64,000 bases of DNA from Nitrosococcus wardiae (GTDB taxonomy: Bacteria; Pseudomonadota; Gammaproteobacteria; Nitrosococcales; Nitrosococcaceae), in assembly GCF_004421105.1 (NCBI RefSeq), contig NZ_CP038033.1, forward strand, positions 3,181,659 to 3,245,658. The letters run 5' to 3'. Positions 8,022-17,922 of this stretch are shown piece after piece. Under the pieces are notes generated by a model. The model did no database searches. It was given only the letters and a program-made list of their open reading frames with translations, and was not told the origin of the DNA. Every line of letters begins with the position of its first letter. Within the stretch, counting starts at the first letter, position 1. The position numbers and the translations under genes are program-made.

Positions 8022-8165
8022 ATGGAAACTTTATTATTAATATTGGTTATACTATTGATTGTAGGCACTCTCCCTAGCTGGCCTTATAGTAGAGGTTGGG
8101 GCTATTATCCGAGTGGAATATTAACGCTTATTTTTATTATATTGCTTGTTTTATTATTATTATAG
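8022..8165 (+). CDS. DUF3309 family small membrane protein
   Basis: This 47-residue protein is built as hydrophobic segment, conserved turn (TLPSWPYSRGWGYYPSG), hydrophobic segment. That turn, close to the family's LPxWPxSxxWGYxPSG, identifies DUF3309, a tiny inner-membrane protein of unknown function often found beside CsbD, DUF1328 and other stress genes in proteobacteria. An AGAGGAAA ribosome site is about 12 bases upstream. It is not inside a larger gene. Confidence 0.85.
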   Translation: METLLLILVILLIVGTLPSWPYSRGWGYYPSGILTLIFIILLVLLLL

Positions 8166-8752
8166 TGAGCTGTTATTATTCCACCCGCAGTCTCTCTATC
8201 TCCACAAGGATGTGGGAGAATCCCTTTGCGACTAGGATGGGTTGAGTACAGAGGAACCCACGGGGCGCCAGTAGGGAGGGAATACATCATTTTTTTCTAT
8301 GGATCCCTTTGTTTTTTTGCCATGCATTGCTACGCTCTGCATGCCCTGCGCCAATATCAAACCTTTTCAACAGCTCTTACCTCTTCAACAACTCTTACCT
8401 CTAAAGAGAAAATAAGGACTAAGTCATTAGTTCAATTTCGCCCACCCCCAAGCCTATTATCTAATAAAGCAGAGTTATTGTCTCCACATGCTTTTTCTCT
8501 ATATTAATGGAATTGAAGCCCAGAGGAGACAGTAGAATAACCCCTCTCTACTTCAAAAGTAGATATCGAAGAGAACCTCTTCTACCCCATACTTGGGGGA
8601 AACCCTTATTTACTTCTGGACCGCACTCCCTAATATTTTAATCATACAGCCTACATTTATTTCTGATCCGGTAAGCCTATTTATTATAGACGAACTGTGG
8701 GGATCAATCCCATTTACTCCCAAAATATCCATCTACAGACACCTGGTTTACA
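8166..8752. other. 587-bp intergenic region with repeat fragments
   Basis: No gene is convincing here. Positions about 8230-8262 hold a reversed, partial copy of the TAGGGTG/CAACCCA repeat found whole at 11993 and 31443. An 18-bp unit (TTCAACARCTCTTACCTC) is tandemly repeated twice at 8366-8401. A 93-codon ORF across the region has no recognisable features. Confidence 0.5.
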
Positions 8753-9742
8753 ATGAAACATAGTGGAATCAAACACATAGTAGGAACATCAAAAGGGGTG
8801 CGCAGTTTATGCAAAGCTATAAAGAAGGTCGCACCTTTGGATGCAACAGTATTGCTATATGGTGAGAGTGGTACAGGAAAAGAGCTAGTTGCACGGGCGA
8901 TACATAGTCTCAGCAATCGGCATAAAGGCCCCTTTCTTCCAGTGAATTGTGGTGCCTTATCCGGCGACTTATTGAACACCGAGTTATTTGGCCATGAAAG
9001 AGGCAGCTTCACAGGAGCTGTCCGCCAGCATCACGGATACCTTGAGCGTGCTAACGGCGGGACTCTTTTCCTCGATGAAATTACAGAAATGCCAGCTAAC
9101 TTTCAAGTTTACCTGTTACGTACTTTGGAAACAGCCACGTTCATACGGGTGGGAGGCTATCAGGAAGTTAAAACAGATATACGATTTATTGCCGCCACGA
9201 ATATTGATCCATGGCAAGCGGTCGAAGCAGGTAAATTGCGTCACGATCTATTCTTCCGATTAACAGAATTCCCAATCCATCTTCCTCCGTTACGTGAGCG
9301 AGATGAAGACATTATATTACTCGCACAATATTTTCTTGATCATTTTAATGAATCTTATAAAGAGAAAAAGCGATTCACAAATGATGCCTTACAATACATT
9401 TCTAGAAACAGCTGGCCTGGGAACATACGAGAATTACGGCATGCTATTCACCATGCTTTTATTTTGGCAGATGATGAGATAAGTGATAAGGATTTTTACA
9501 AGAGACCATTACAGGATAATAACAGCTACCAGGAAAATTTTGTCCACTCCCTAGTAGGCTTACCTATCGAAGAAGTAGAAAAGAACCTCATACTCGCTAC
9601 CCTAGAGCACTTTAAAGGCGATAAGAAGAAAACAGCACAATGCCTGGGTATTAGTTTAAAAACACTTTATAATCGCCTTAATCTTATTAGGGATACAGGC
9701 AGAGAGGAAGACCAAAATAAAGTAGTCAATTTTTTTAATTAA
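8753..9742 (+). CDS. Sigma-54-dependent transcriptional activator lacking a receiver domain
   Basis: This 329-residue enhancer-binding protein starts directly with the AAA+ domain. Walker A GESGTGKE is at 37-44, the sigma-54 contact loop at 84-89 reads GSFTGA (Ser for the usual Ala) and Walker B GGTLFLDE is at 102-109, followed by a sensor arginine region. A Fis-type helix-turn-helix ([18 protein letters not shown]) closes the protein. With no N-terminal sensory domain it resembles PspF, which is controlled by a partner protein; no such partner is evident here. It probably serves some of the -24/-12 promoters in this window, but the target is unproven. Confidence 0.9.
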   Translation: MKHSGIKHIVGTSKGVRSLCKAIKKVAPLDATVLLYGESGTGKELVARAIHSLSNRHKGPFLPVNCGALSGDLLNTELFGHERGSFTGAVRQHHGYLERANGGTLFLDEITEMPANFQVYLLRTLETATFIRVGGYQEVKTDIRFIAATNIDPWQAVEAGKLRHDLFFRLTEFPIHLPPLRERDEDIILLAQYFLDHFNESYKEKKRFTNDALQYISRNSWPGNIRELRHAIHHAFILADDEISDKDFYKRPLQDNNSYQENFVHSLVGLPIEEVEKNLILATLEHFKGDKKKTAQCLGISLKTLYNRLNLIRDTGREEDQNKVVNFFN

Positions 9743-9743
9743 A

Positions 9744-9766
9744 AAGGGAGGGAAAACACCTCCCTT
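9744..9766. terminator. Terminator hairpin between activator gene and ftsH
   Basis: AAGGGAGG and CCTCCCTT form an 8-bp stem around a GAAAACA loop, between the convergent sigma-54 activator (+) and ftsH (-) genes. No long T-run follows. Confidence 0.5.
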
Positions 9767-9801
9767 ATACCAGAATTAAGTCTAGAGTTTTACAAGTCAA
9801 T

Positions 9802-11727
9802 TCATCCTGTACTAGTCGCAAAAGCCTCACCTCGGCTCTGCCCTCGTGTATCAACTTCCTTAAGAATTTTTTCTATTTTATTGGCCTCAAGAGTCTCCGT
9901 TTCGATAAGTGCCTTAGCTAGTGCCTCTAACTTATCACGGTGTTTTTGCATCAAATTGTCGGTCTTTTTTTCTACTTCATCTAGGATGTGCCGAATTTCA
10001 TCATCAATGAGTTGCGCTGTCTGCTCACTAAAATCCCGTTGCTGGGCCAGTTCCCGGCCAAGAAAAACATGCTCCTCGCCACGACGAAAAGCCGCTGCTC
10101 CCAGTTTGTCGCTCATTCCCCATTGACAAACCATGCGGCGTGCTAGCTGAGTGGCTTGTTTAAGATCAGATTCAGCGCCTGATGTTACATCACCAAAAAT
10201 AGTTTTCTCCGCTACCCGTCCCCCCAACATCACTCCAAGACGGTCAAGCAAATAGCTGCGTTTCAGGTTGTGACGTTCTTCTTCCGGAACCTGTTCCGTG
10301 GCTCCTAAGGCCATACCATGGGGGATAATCGTTACCTTATCCAGGGGATCGGCCTCTGGCAATAACCAGGCCATCAGTGCATGACCTGATTCATGATAAG
10401 CAACGAGTTTTTTCTCCTCCTCGCTCAATATTGTCTCTCGTTCGGCACCTAATACAATTTTATCCCTAGCAAGATTCAGCATGTCCATATCTACTTTTCT
10501 CTTCCGCTCCCGCGCAGTCAGCAAAGCAGCCTCATTCACTAGGTTGGCAAGATCGGCGCCAGAAAAGCCTACCGTGCGCTTAGCGATAACTTCCAAATCC
10601 ACATCTTCAGCTAGAGGCACCTCCTTGGCATGGACTTCCAGAACTTTTTGGCGGGCTTTTTTATCGGGAAGTTCAAGAATGACTTTACGGTCAAACCGTC
10701 CTGGTCTAAGCAAGGCTGGATCCAGGACGTCAGGACGGTTAGTAGCGGCTAAGACCACCACATTCTCCTGGGCTGCAAAACCATCCATCTCACCTAATAT
10801 TTGATTTAAGGTCTGCTCCCGTTCATCATGGCCACCCCCTAATCCTGTTCCCCGTGCTCGCCCCACAGAGTCAATTTCATCAATAAATAAAATGGAGGGG
10901 GCCTCTTCTTTGGCAGCTTTAAACATGTCGCGCACTCGGGCAGCCCCTACCCCCACAAACATCTCTATAAAGTCTGAGCCGCTGATGCTGTAAAAGGGCA
11001 CTCCCGCTTCACCGGCGACTGCCTTGGCCAAGAGAGTTTTTCCCGTTCCTGGGGGGCCCATGAGAAGAATACCTTTAGGGATTTTGGCGCCTACTTCTTC
11101 GAATCGCCGCGGATCTTTCAGGTAATCGACAATTTCGTGAAGATCGCGCTTAGCATTTTCCACCCCAGCCACATCCTCAAAGGTGATGCCTGTACTCCCC
11201 TCACGAAAACGTTTGACTGGAGCCTTGCCAAAACCAAAGGGACCGCCTCGCCCCCCTCCTCCCATCATCCGTTGCTGCATCCTATAGGAAGCATAGAAAA
11301 TCAGCCCCAAGATTAAGAGCCAGGGCAACATTCCAATTATGGCCTGTGCCCACAAGGAAGTTTTTTGGCTCTCCGCGCGCACTGTAACCCCTTGTTGTTC
11401 CAGCAAATCCATCAATTCTGGGTCCTCAAAGGGTGGCCTCGTCGTGGAAAATTTCTTCACTCCCTTTCCCTCACCTTCTTCCTGGGCATTCTTATAGGCT
11501 TCGGTATAGGCTCCCGAAATCTGTTGTCCCTCAAGGGTAACTTCTGCGATCTGTCCTTGGCGTAATACCTGCTTGAACTCTGTGTAGGTGATCTCAGCTG
11601 CGGCTTGGCGATTAGCACTACCCAACCAGTACATGAGAAAAATTATCACCAAAATCATCCAAAGCAGATAACGCCAGTTCAGGGATGGCTCTGCTTGAGG
11701 TGGGTAGGATTGCTTTCCATTACTCAT
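9802..11727 (-). CDS. ftsH: ATP-dependent zinc metalloprotease FtsH
   Basis: This 641-residue membrane AAA+ protease degrades misassembled membrane proteins and regulatory proteins. Two transmembrane segments flank a periplasmic domain (about residues 20-38 and 130-148). The AAA module has Walker A GPPGTGKT, Walker B ILFIDEID and the second region of homology with RPGRFDRK. The zinc site HESGH lies in the C-terminal protease domain. I place the start at 11727 because AGGAG lies 6 bases upstream; an in-frame TTG six bases earlier is less likely. The periplasmic domain carries a Glu/Gly/Lys-rich insert ([10 protein letters not shown]). It appears monocistronic; a second FtsH may exist elsewhere. 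Confidence 0.96.
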   Translation of the reverse strand: MSNGKQSYPPQAEPSLNWRYLLWMILVIIFLMYWLGSANRQAAAEITYTEFKQVLRQGQIAEVTLEGQQISGAYTEAYKNAQEEGEGKGVKKFSTTRPPFEDPELMDLLEQQGVTVRAESQKTSLWAQAIIGMLPWLLILGLIFYASYRMQQRMMGGGGRGGPFGFGKAPVKRFREGSTGITFEDVAGVENAKRDLHEIVDYLKDPRRFEEVGAKIPKGILLMGPPGTGKTLLAKAVAGEAGVPFYSISGSDFIEMFVGVGAARVRDMFKAAKEEAPSILFIDEIDSVGRARGTGLGGGHDEREQTLNQILGEMDGFAAQENVVVLAATNRPDVLDPALLRPGRFDRKVILELPDKKARQKVLEVHAKEVPLAEDVDLEVIAKRTVGFSGADLANLVNEAALLTARERKRKVDMDMLNLARDKIVLGAERETILSEEEKKLVAYHESGHALMAWLLPEADPLDKVTIIPHGMALGATEQVPEEERHNLKRSYLLDRLGVMLGGRVAEKTIFGDVTSGAESDLKQATQLARRMVCQWGMSDKLGAAAFRRGEEHVFLGRELAQQRDFSEQTAQLIDDEIRHILDEVEKKTDNLMQKHRDKLEALAKALIETETLEANKIEKILKEVDTRGQSRGEAFATSTG

Positions 11728-11992
11728 AAGCAACTCCTATCAGAAATTCAGAAATAAGAAAATCACTGCCACTCCACGCTGGCCAAAATTTTGTTACAAA
11801 CAATTTTTTAGCTCCATTCATTATAAACTTAGCATATTGTAACCACCAGGATCGATGAATTCATTGAACTTAGGAACTACACTGCTTCAACGCTGAATTT
11901 GAAAGATAGCCTCAGAAATGCTAAACCTATTCTTTAATAGCTTTTTATTTTTAATTACTTATAAGCTTTCTTAAAAACGATTGGGAAAATGT

Positions 11993-12086
11993 TATAGGGT
12001 GTGCAGAGTACGGTGATGCGCATTATCAAAATGGAACAGCAAACGGCGGTAGGTTTCGTTGCACTCAACCCATCCTACCCATAATA
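11993..12086 (+). repeat. TAGGGTG-type intergenic repeat, copy 1
   Basis: This segment starts TATAGGGTGTGCAGAG, has ATGCGCATTAT in the middle and ends GCACTCAACCCATCCTAC. A close relative is at 31443-31555 and a reversed fragment at 8230-8262. The ends can pair imperfectly, giving a hairpin. Both full copies lie just upstream of a plus-strand gene. The rest of the 11728-12150 gap holds no gene. Confidence 0.55.
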
Positions 12087-12150
12087 GGGAATTCTCCAAC
12101 AAGCTCTTAGCAATGCCGTCGGGGCAGAGCCAACTAAAAAGAATGGCCAC

Positions 12151-13248
12151 ATGAACAAACGTTTTACCCGAATAATTATCCTTTGGTGCTTGATATTACT
12201 AACCTTATGGATCGGATATGACTATGTTTACCTAACTCTTTCTAGATACACTGCCGAACCTCATCCAGTAGCCCCGCGGGCCCCCCTGACCGAAACTGAA
12301 CAAACTACCACCGAAATTTTTAAGCGCACTTCTCCTTCGGTCGCTTTTATTATGACGGAAAGGCGAGAGGGTGGTTTCTTTCCCTTTGCTCCTGGCCCAA
12401 CCCAAGTCGGGACCGGTTCAGGTTTTGTCTGGGATAAAGCAGGGCATATTGTTACCAATCACCATGTTGTCAAAGGCGCCCAAAGGATGGGGGTTCGTTT
12501 TGGTTCTGAAGAATTATTAGAAGCAAGGATTCTGGGTTCAGCACCAGACTATGATTTGGCAGTGCTCCATATTTTACGCCCCCAACGCACCTTCTCACCT
12601 ATTCCTATTGGGAATTCTGAAAACTTGCAGGTTGGCCAATTCGCCTATGCCATCGGTAACCCCTTCGGTCTGAGCCGGACTCTTACCAAAGGAATTATTA
12701 GTGCCCTCGATCGGCGCTTACCAACCGCCTCAGGTCGAGAGATCCAAGGAGTTATTCAAACCGATGCGGCTATCAACCCAGGAAATTCAGGAGGCCCACT
12801 ACTGGATTCGGCAGGCCGTCTGATTGGGGTCACTACTGCCATTATCTCTGGGACCGGCTCTTTTGCGGGTGTTGGCTTTGCTGTTCCGATTGATATTGTT
12901 AATCGGGTAGTGCCACAACTGATTAAAGAAGGTAGAGTCCCACGCCCTGGCATCGGTATCGCTGCCTTACCAGAGGAGACTGCCGCCCGTCTCGAGATTC
13001 AAGGAGTCATTGTCGCCGAAGTAATACCTGGCTCACCGGCAGATAAAGCTGGACTAAAAGGAATGAATTTATCCACCGGTGAACTGGGAGATATTATTAC
13101 CCACGTTAATAATCGGAGAATAAGATCGGTACCGGAACTGGCTGCGGCATTGGCAGAAATAGGCATTGGCAAAAAAGCGCAATTGACGCTACTACGGGAG
13201 GGAAAAACCCGTACGGCTAAGGTGACCATAGTGGATATTTCTGAATAA
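12151..13248 (+). CDS. HtrA/DegP-family trypsin-like serine protease
   Basis: This 365-residue protein has one N-terminal membrane anchor (about 9-30) and a periplasmic protease domain. The triad is visible: His105 in TNHHVV, Asp135 in DYDLAVL and Ser213 in GNSGGP. A single PDZ domain occupies about 240-360. Membrane anchor plus one PDZ domain is the DegS layout rather than DegP (two PDZ domains), so it may cleave an anti-sigma factor, but such trimers also do general quality control. There is no clear Shine-Dalgarno before the ATG. It follows the TAGGGTG repeat copy 1. Confidence 0.9.
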   Translation: MNKRFTRIIILWCLILLTLWIGYDYVYLTLSRYTAEPHPVAPRAPLTETEQTTTEIFKRTSPSVAFIMTERREGGFFPFAPGPTQVGTGSGFVWDKAGHIVTNHHVVKGAQRMGVRFGSEELLEARILGSAPDYDLAVLHILRPQRTFSPIPIGNSENLQVGQFAYAIGNPFGLSRTLTKGIISALDRRLPTASGREIQGVIQTDAAINPGNSGGPLLDSAGRLIGVTTAIISGTGSFAGVGFAVPIDIVNRVVPQLIKEGRVPRPGIGIAALPEETAARLEIQGVIVAEVIPGSPADKAGLKGMNLSTGELGDIITHVNNRRIRSVPELAAALAEIGIGKKAQLTLLREGKTRTAKVTIVDISE

Positions 13249-13295
13249 ACCCCTTGCCGGAAAAACCCGCAAAACAGCTTCCTCTAATTGGGGAC

Positions 13296-13955
13296 TTAAC
13301 TCAGCTGAGCCGAATCAATAATCTTAACATCGCTGGCTATCAGGTCCTGGCGTACCTGGTCATCGGAGGAAGGCTCTACGGCACGGGTAAGATCCCAAAG
13401 CACGTAAACATTAAAACCGGCCGCGGCACCATCTTCCGCGGTCCATTTGACACAAATGTCGCGGGCAAGACCGCAGATAAATATTTCTTCCATGCCCCGT
13501 TCTCTCAAATAACCGGCTAATCCGGTGTGAGGGCGTTCACCCGCGGGGTTCCAGTTATTACGAAATCCGCTGTAAGAATCACTTTCTGGATCTATCCCCT
13601 TGCGTATGATAGCCGCCACCTTTTCCCAGGGTAGGCCTCCATGGAGTTCAGCCCCTGGCGTTCCCTGAATGCAATGATCCGGCCACAGGGTCTGGGGATG
13701 ATTATCGATCTCAATAGTCTCCATAAGTTTACGCCCTGGATGACTGCTGGCAAAAGAGATATGACCGGATGGATGCCAATCTTGAGTTGCCACATAATGG
13801 CAGAATTTATTTGCTTCCATCAGCATGCTCACCGGCTCGATAATCTGGTCACCTTCTGCTACAGGCAATGCTCCTCCGGGTAGGAAATCTGGTTGGATAT
13901 CCACCAATAATAATACTGCACTAGATCTATTAAACGTAATAGAGGGTCTTTCCAT
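13296..13955 (-). CDS. pncA: Nicotinamidase (isochorismatase family)
   Basis: This 219-residue cytosolic hydrolase converts nicotinamide to nicotinate for NAD salvage. The catalytic triad is visible: Asp19 (LLVDIQPDF), Lys119 (IIRKG) and Cys168 (GLARDICVKW). The metal-site motif TQDWHPSGH is at 57-65. An upstream in-frame extension of 30 codons exists, but AAGGAG lies about 7 bases before the ATG at 13955, so I use that start (or the ATG one codon earlier at 13958). It converges on the HtrA gene with a 47-base gap. Confidence 0.9.
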   Translation of the reverse strand: MERPSITFNRSSAVLLLVDIQPDFLPGGALPVAEGDQIIEPVSMLMEANKFCHYVATQDWHPSGHISFASSHPGRKLMETIEIDNHPQTLWPDHCIQGTPGAELHGGLPWEKVAAIIRKGIDPESDSYSGFRNNWNPAGERPHTGLAGYLRERGMEEIFICGLARDICVKWTAEDGAAAGFNVYVLWDLTRAVEPSSDDQVRQDLIASDVKIIDSAQLS

Positions 13956-14143
13956 CATTAAACTCCTTAGAACTTGGAAAACATCATTTCTACGCCAGCG
14001 TTTCTTTAAGTAAAGCCAACAGGAAGAGAGTTTACTAGAGCCCACAGGAAGCTATTTTTTATTACCGGTAATAACTATGAAAGTGGGCTAAAAACACTTC
14101 AAAAAATAGGTAGAAATACCTCAATGATGACAGTGAGATTCCC

Positions 14144-14845
14144 ATGAAAAAATCAATCCAAATCCTTAATACATCAATTCAATGCTATTTCTCAGCAACT
14201 ATGCTAGGTTACAGCGTAGTGATTATAGGGGGCATAGGGCTTTTTATCGCCCTTGCACAACAAGTCCATCAGCATGGAGAGCTCTGGTTTGATACAGCGA
14301 TCCTCACTTTACTTTCTGAACACCGCACACTGGTACTAGATGAATTTTTTCTCTGGATAACTTGGGCGGGCTCAAAATTTTTTCTTCTACCCCTTAGCAT
14401 GGCCATTATTGGTATTCTGATTTACCGCCGCCATTATCCGGAAGCCATCCTTATGGGCATTGGTTTTGGCGGGGCCAGCCTTATAAACCTGGCCCTAAAA
14501 GTCTTAATAGTCCGGGAGCGACCGCTCTTATTTCTGCCTCTAGAAGAGTACGGTGGATTCGCCTTTCCTAGTGGGCATACCGCCCAGATTACCGCCTTTG
14601 CCCTTTCCGCCTTCCTTATCATTCACCGACTTCATCCTCGCTGGCAATGGCCAACAGCTATACTCTTAATCATACTTGTCCTATGTGTATCCACTTCAAG
14701 GCTCTACCTACAAGTCCATTATCCTTCCGATATCCTGGGAGGGTTCTTAGTCGCCTTAGTATGGATTTTCAGTATTGATGCGCTCATCCACATAATCAAC
14801 CAATCGGAACATTATCCTACAGAAAAAGAGGGGAATAACACATGA
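14144..14845 (+). CDS. PAP2-family membrane phosphatase
   Basis: This 233-residue multi-pass inner-membrane protein carries the three PAP2 motifs: K...RERP, PSGHT and SRLYLQVHYPSD. The family dephosphorylates lipid phosphates such as phosphatidate, phosphatidylglycerol phosphate or undecaprenyl diphosphate. It overlaps the transaldolase-transketolase gene by 4 bases (ATGA), so the two are translationally coupled. No biochemical reason for that pairing is clear. Exact substrate unknown. Confidence 0.88.
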   Translation: MKKSIQILNTSIQCYFSATMLGYSVVIIGGIGLFIALAQQVHQHGELWFDTAILTLLSEHRTLVLDEFFLWITWAGSKFFLLPLSMAIIGILIYRRHYPEAILMGIGFGGASLINLALKVLIVRERPLLFLPLEEYGGFAFPSGHTAQITAFALSAFLIIHRLHPRWQWPTAILLIILVLCVSTSRLYLQVHYPSDILGGFLVALVWIFSIDALIHIINQSEHYPTEKEGNNT

Positions 14846-17787
14846 ATCCACTTTTAAGGTTGCTCAAATTTGGACAAGGTTACTGGATTGATAATCTCAC
14901 CCGGCATATGATAATAAGTGGAAATTTAAAGCGCCGTGTTGATAAACAAGGTTTACGTGGCGTCACTTCCAACCCTAAGATTTTCCATGAAGCCATTGCT
15001 AAAAGTGATGATTACGATGCCCAAATTGAAACCCTGATCGCAGAAGATCGCTCCAATATCGAGATTTATGAAGCGCTTGTTACCACCGATATTCGAGATG
15101 CCTGCGATATTCTTCGCCCGCTTTACGACGAACTAAAAGGCCAAGACGGATTCGTCAGCCTTGAAGTCTCTCCCCATCTCGCCCATGACACTCAAGGGTC
15201 CCTCCAGGAAGCGCGACGGTTATGGCAAATTGTGGATCGGCCTAATTTGCTCATCAAAATTCCCGCTACCACCGCTGGTATTCCGGCGATTGAAGAATTG
15301 TTATTCGAAGGGATCAATATCAATATCACCCTCCTGTTTTCCATCGAACGCTACCAAGCCGTGGCCCAGGCCTATCTCAAAGCACTGGAGCGACGCCTGG
15401 AAGCAGGAAAGCCAGTGGCTCATATTGCCTCTGTGGCTAGCTTCTTCCTGAGCCGGATTGATGTGTTAGTAGACCAACTCCTAAGCCATCGCATTCCTCT
15501 ACCAGGACGATCTCATTTAGAGCCCCATCCGGAGGACTTGCAAGGTAAGGTGGCCATTGCCAATGCCAAGCTGGCCTACCAGCATTTTAAGCAAATTCTC
15601 CAAAGTGATTGCTGGCAAGCCTTGGAGGCTAAGGGAGCCCAAATGCAGCGAATGCTCTGGGCCAGTACCAACACCAAAAATCCCGCCTACCGGGACGTTA
15701 TGTATATTGAGCCTTTGATTGGCCCCCACACCATTAATACCATGCCGGAAGACACCATTGAGGCCTTTGCCGACCATGGTAGGGTTAAAGAAACAGTCGA
15801 GGAAAATATAGAAGAAGCTCAAAAAATCATTACTGAGCTGGAGAAAATAGGGATTGATTTTCACTTCGTCGCGTCACAACTAGAAAATGAAGGCATCCAA
15901 AAATTTATCGAACCCTACGATGCGCTCTTAGAAGCATTGGGTACCAAGTGCCAACAACGCAGAAACCGCCAACAGGTGAAACCCCTACAAGAAGTAGCTC
16001 AACAACTCCGCCGCCTCGTTATCCAGATGACTACCGATGCCGGATCAGGCCATCCTACCTCTTGCCTCTCCTGTGCAGAGATTGTCGCTGCCTTGTTTTT
16101 CCATGAAATGCACTGGGATCCCAGGGCCCCCAAAGCTCGTAATGTGGATACCTTTATCCTTTCTAAAGGCCATGCCGCACCGATTCTTTGGGCGGCCCTA
16201 TGGGAAGCCAAAGCCATTGACGAAGATCCCCTCTCTCTTCGTAAGCTGGATAGTACTCTGGAAGGCCACCCTACCCCGAATAACCCCTGGATTAAGGTAG
16301 CCACCGGATCCCTAGGTCAGGGTCTAGCTGCGGCAAACGGAATCGCCTTAGCCAACCGTTTAGATAACATCCATGCCCGGGTCTATTGCCTGCTTGGGGA
16401 TGGAGAATGCTCAGAAGGATCCGTTTGGGAAGCTGCCCAATTTGCTTCCTTGAACAAGCTCTCTGATTTGGTGGCTATTGTGGATGTCAACGCCCTAGCT
16501 CAAAGCGGTCCTGCGCCCTACCAGCACGATACCCCTGTGTTTGCCCATCGTTTTCAATCCTTTGGCTGGGAAACCATAGAAATTGATGGTCATGATCTAG
16601 CGGCCATCCTCAACGCCTTTGAGCAAGCTAAAAAAACAGGGCCAACTGCCATTATTGCAAAGACTGAGAAAGGCAAAGGCGTTTCTTTCCTGGAAGGTAA
16701 AGATGGTTGGCATGGCAAAGCCTTGGACCCAGCAAGCATGGAAAAGGCCCTGGCAGAACTAGGAGAAAATCAAGCTAACGTGATAGTGGAACCTCGACGT
16801 ATAGGAACCTACATCCCCCCTCAAAGAAAACCAGCACCTGCGCTCTCCATTGGCTATTCTATAGGAGATGAAATCGCCACAAGGGATGCCTTTGGCAAGG
16901 CGCTGAAAAAACTAGGAGACTTTCTTCCCGAGCTTGTGGTCTTAGATGGCGATGTCAAAAATTCTACCCGAACCGAATATTTTTCCGAAGAATATCCCAA
17001 TCGATTTTTCGAAAGCTATATTGCCGAACAGAATATGGTAGGCACCGCCCTCGGGCTAGCAGTTTGTGGCAAAATCTCCTGCGCCGCCAGCTTCGCTTGT
17101 TTTCTGACCCGGGCCTACGATTTTATCCGGATGGCTGGTCATAGCCGACCGCCACATCTCATTTTTTGTGGCAGCCATGCCGGCGTTTCCATTGGCGAGG
17201 ACGGTCCCTCCCAGATGGGATTGGAAGATCTAGCCATGTTTCGAGCTGTCTCTGGCAGCACGGTTCTGTACCCCTGTGATGGTGTCAGCGCTGAGCGTTT
17301 GACCGCACAGGCAACACAAACCCAAGGAATTGTTTACATTCGCACAACCCGTCCCAAAACCCCTGTAATCTATACCACTGATGAAAAATTTCCCATCGGA
17401 GGAAGCAAAATCTTACGTACTTCAAAAGAGGACAAGTTTACCCTTGTAACAGCAGGTATTACCGTACATGAAGCACTTGCCGCTTACGATAGGCTTAAAC
17501 AAAAGGGGATCTCTACTCGAATCATTGACAGCTATTCGGTAAAACCACTCGATGTAGAAACGCTGTCCAAAGCGGCTCATGAGACCCAAGCACTATTTGT
17601 CATCGAAGATCATTGGATCGAGGGAGGCCTCGGCGATGCCGTGGCAGCCGCCGTCAATTCCCCAACGCCAGTATACCGTCTCGCAATTACAGAAGAACCC
17701 CGTTCTGGAAAATCAGAAGAACTATTAGAACGATATGGGATTTCTCAAAAAGCTATCACCCAGAAAATCCTGGAATTTATGGGTTAA
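14842..17787 (+). CDS. Transaldolase-transketolase fusion protein
   Basis: This 981-residue protein joins two non-oxidative pentose-phosphate enzymes. Residues 1 to about 370 are a transaldolase with VTSNPKIFHE and the Schiff-base Lys139 in NLLIKIPATT. From about 378 a full transketolase follows, with SGHPTSC, the thiamine-diphosphate motif beginning GDGECSEGSVWEAA and the pyrimidine-domain segment with AEQNMVG. Normally these are separate proteins; fusion would pass sedoheptulose-7-phosphate, erythrose-4-phosphate and glyceraldehyde-3-phosphate between sites and fix a 1:1 ratio. Its start overlaps the PAP2 gene's stop. Both active sites look complete. Confidence 0.93.
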   Translation: MNPLLRLLKFGQGYWIDNLTRHMIISGNLKRRVDKQGLRGVTSNPKIFHEAIAKSDDYDAQIETLIAEDRSNIEIYEALVTTDIRDACDILRPLYDELKGQDGFVSLEVSPHLAHDTQGSLQEARRLWQIVDRPNLLIKIPATTAGIPAIEELLFEGININITLLFSIERYQAVAQAYLKALERRLEAGKPVAHIASVASFFLSRIDVLVDQLLSHRIPLPGRSHLEPHPEDLQGKVAIANAKLAYQHFKQILQSDCWQALEAKGAQMQRMLWASTNTKNPAYRDVMYIEPLIGPHTINTMPEDTIEAFADHGRVKETVEENIEEAQKIITELEKIGIDFHFVASQLENEGIQKFIEPYDALLEALGTKCQQRRNRQQVKPLQEVAQQLRRLVIQMTTDAGSGHPTSCLSCAEIVAALFFHEMHWDPRAPKARNVDTFILSKGHAAPILWAALWEAKAIDEDPLSLRKLDSTLEGHPTPNNPWIKVATGSLGQGLAAANGIALANRLDNIHARVYCLLGDGECSEGSVWEAAQFASLNKLSDLVAIVDVNALAQSGPAPYQHDTPVFAHRFQSFGWETIEIDGHDLAAILNAFEQAKKTGPTAIIAKTEKGKGVSFLEGKDGWHGKALDPASMEKALAELGENQANVIVEPRRIGTYIPPQRKPAPALSIGYSIGDEIATRDAFGKALKKLGDFLPELVVLDGDVKNSTRTEYFSEEYPNRFFESYIAEQNMVGTALGLAVCGKISCAASFACFLTRAYDFIRMAGHSRPPHLIFCGSHAGVSIGEDGPSQMGLEDLAMFRAVSGSTVLYPCDGVSAERLTAQATQTQGIVYIRTTRPKTPVIYTTDEKFPIGGSKILRTSKEDKFTLVTAGITVHEALAAYDRLKQKGISTRIIDSYSVKPLDVETLSKAAHETQALFVIEDHWIEGGLGDAVAAAVNSPTPVYRLAITEEPRSGKSEELLERYGISQKAITQKILEFMG

Positions 17788-17922
17788 ATCTTCTATATCT
17801 TAACAACATCATCTGTTAAATGTGAGTGCAAAAATTACAATCTAAAGCCGCTAATCCTCACATTTCGCCCATTTATTTACCCATATTTACACATAACCGG
17901 GTAACAAAGGAGGAAAATAGCG

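Noticed and set aside
8226-8507. 93-codon ORF between DUF3309 and the sigma-54 activator
   Set aside because: It runs through a repeat fragment and an 18-bp tandem repeat; low-complexity text, no ribosome site.
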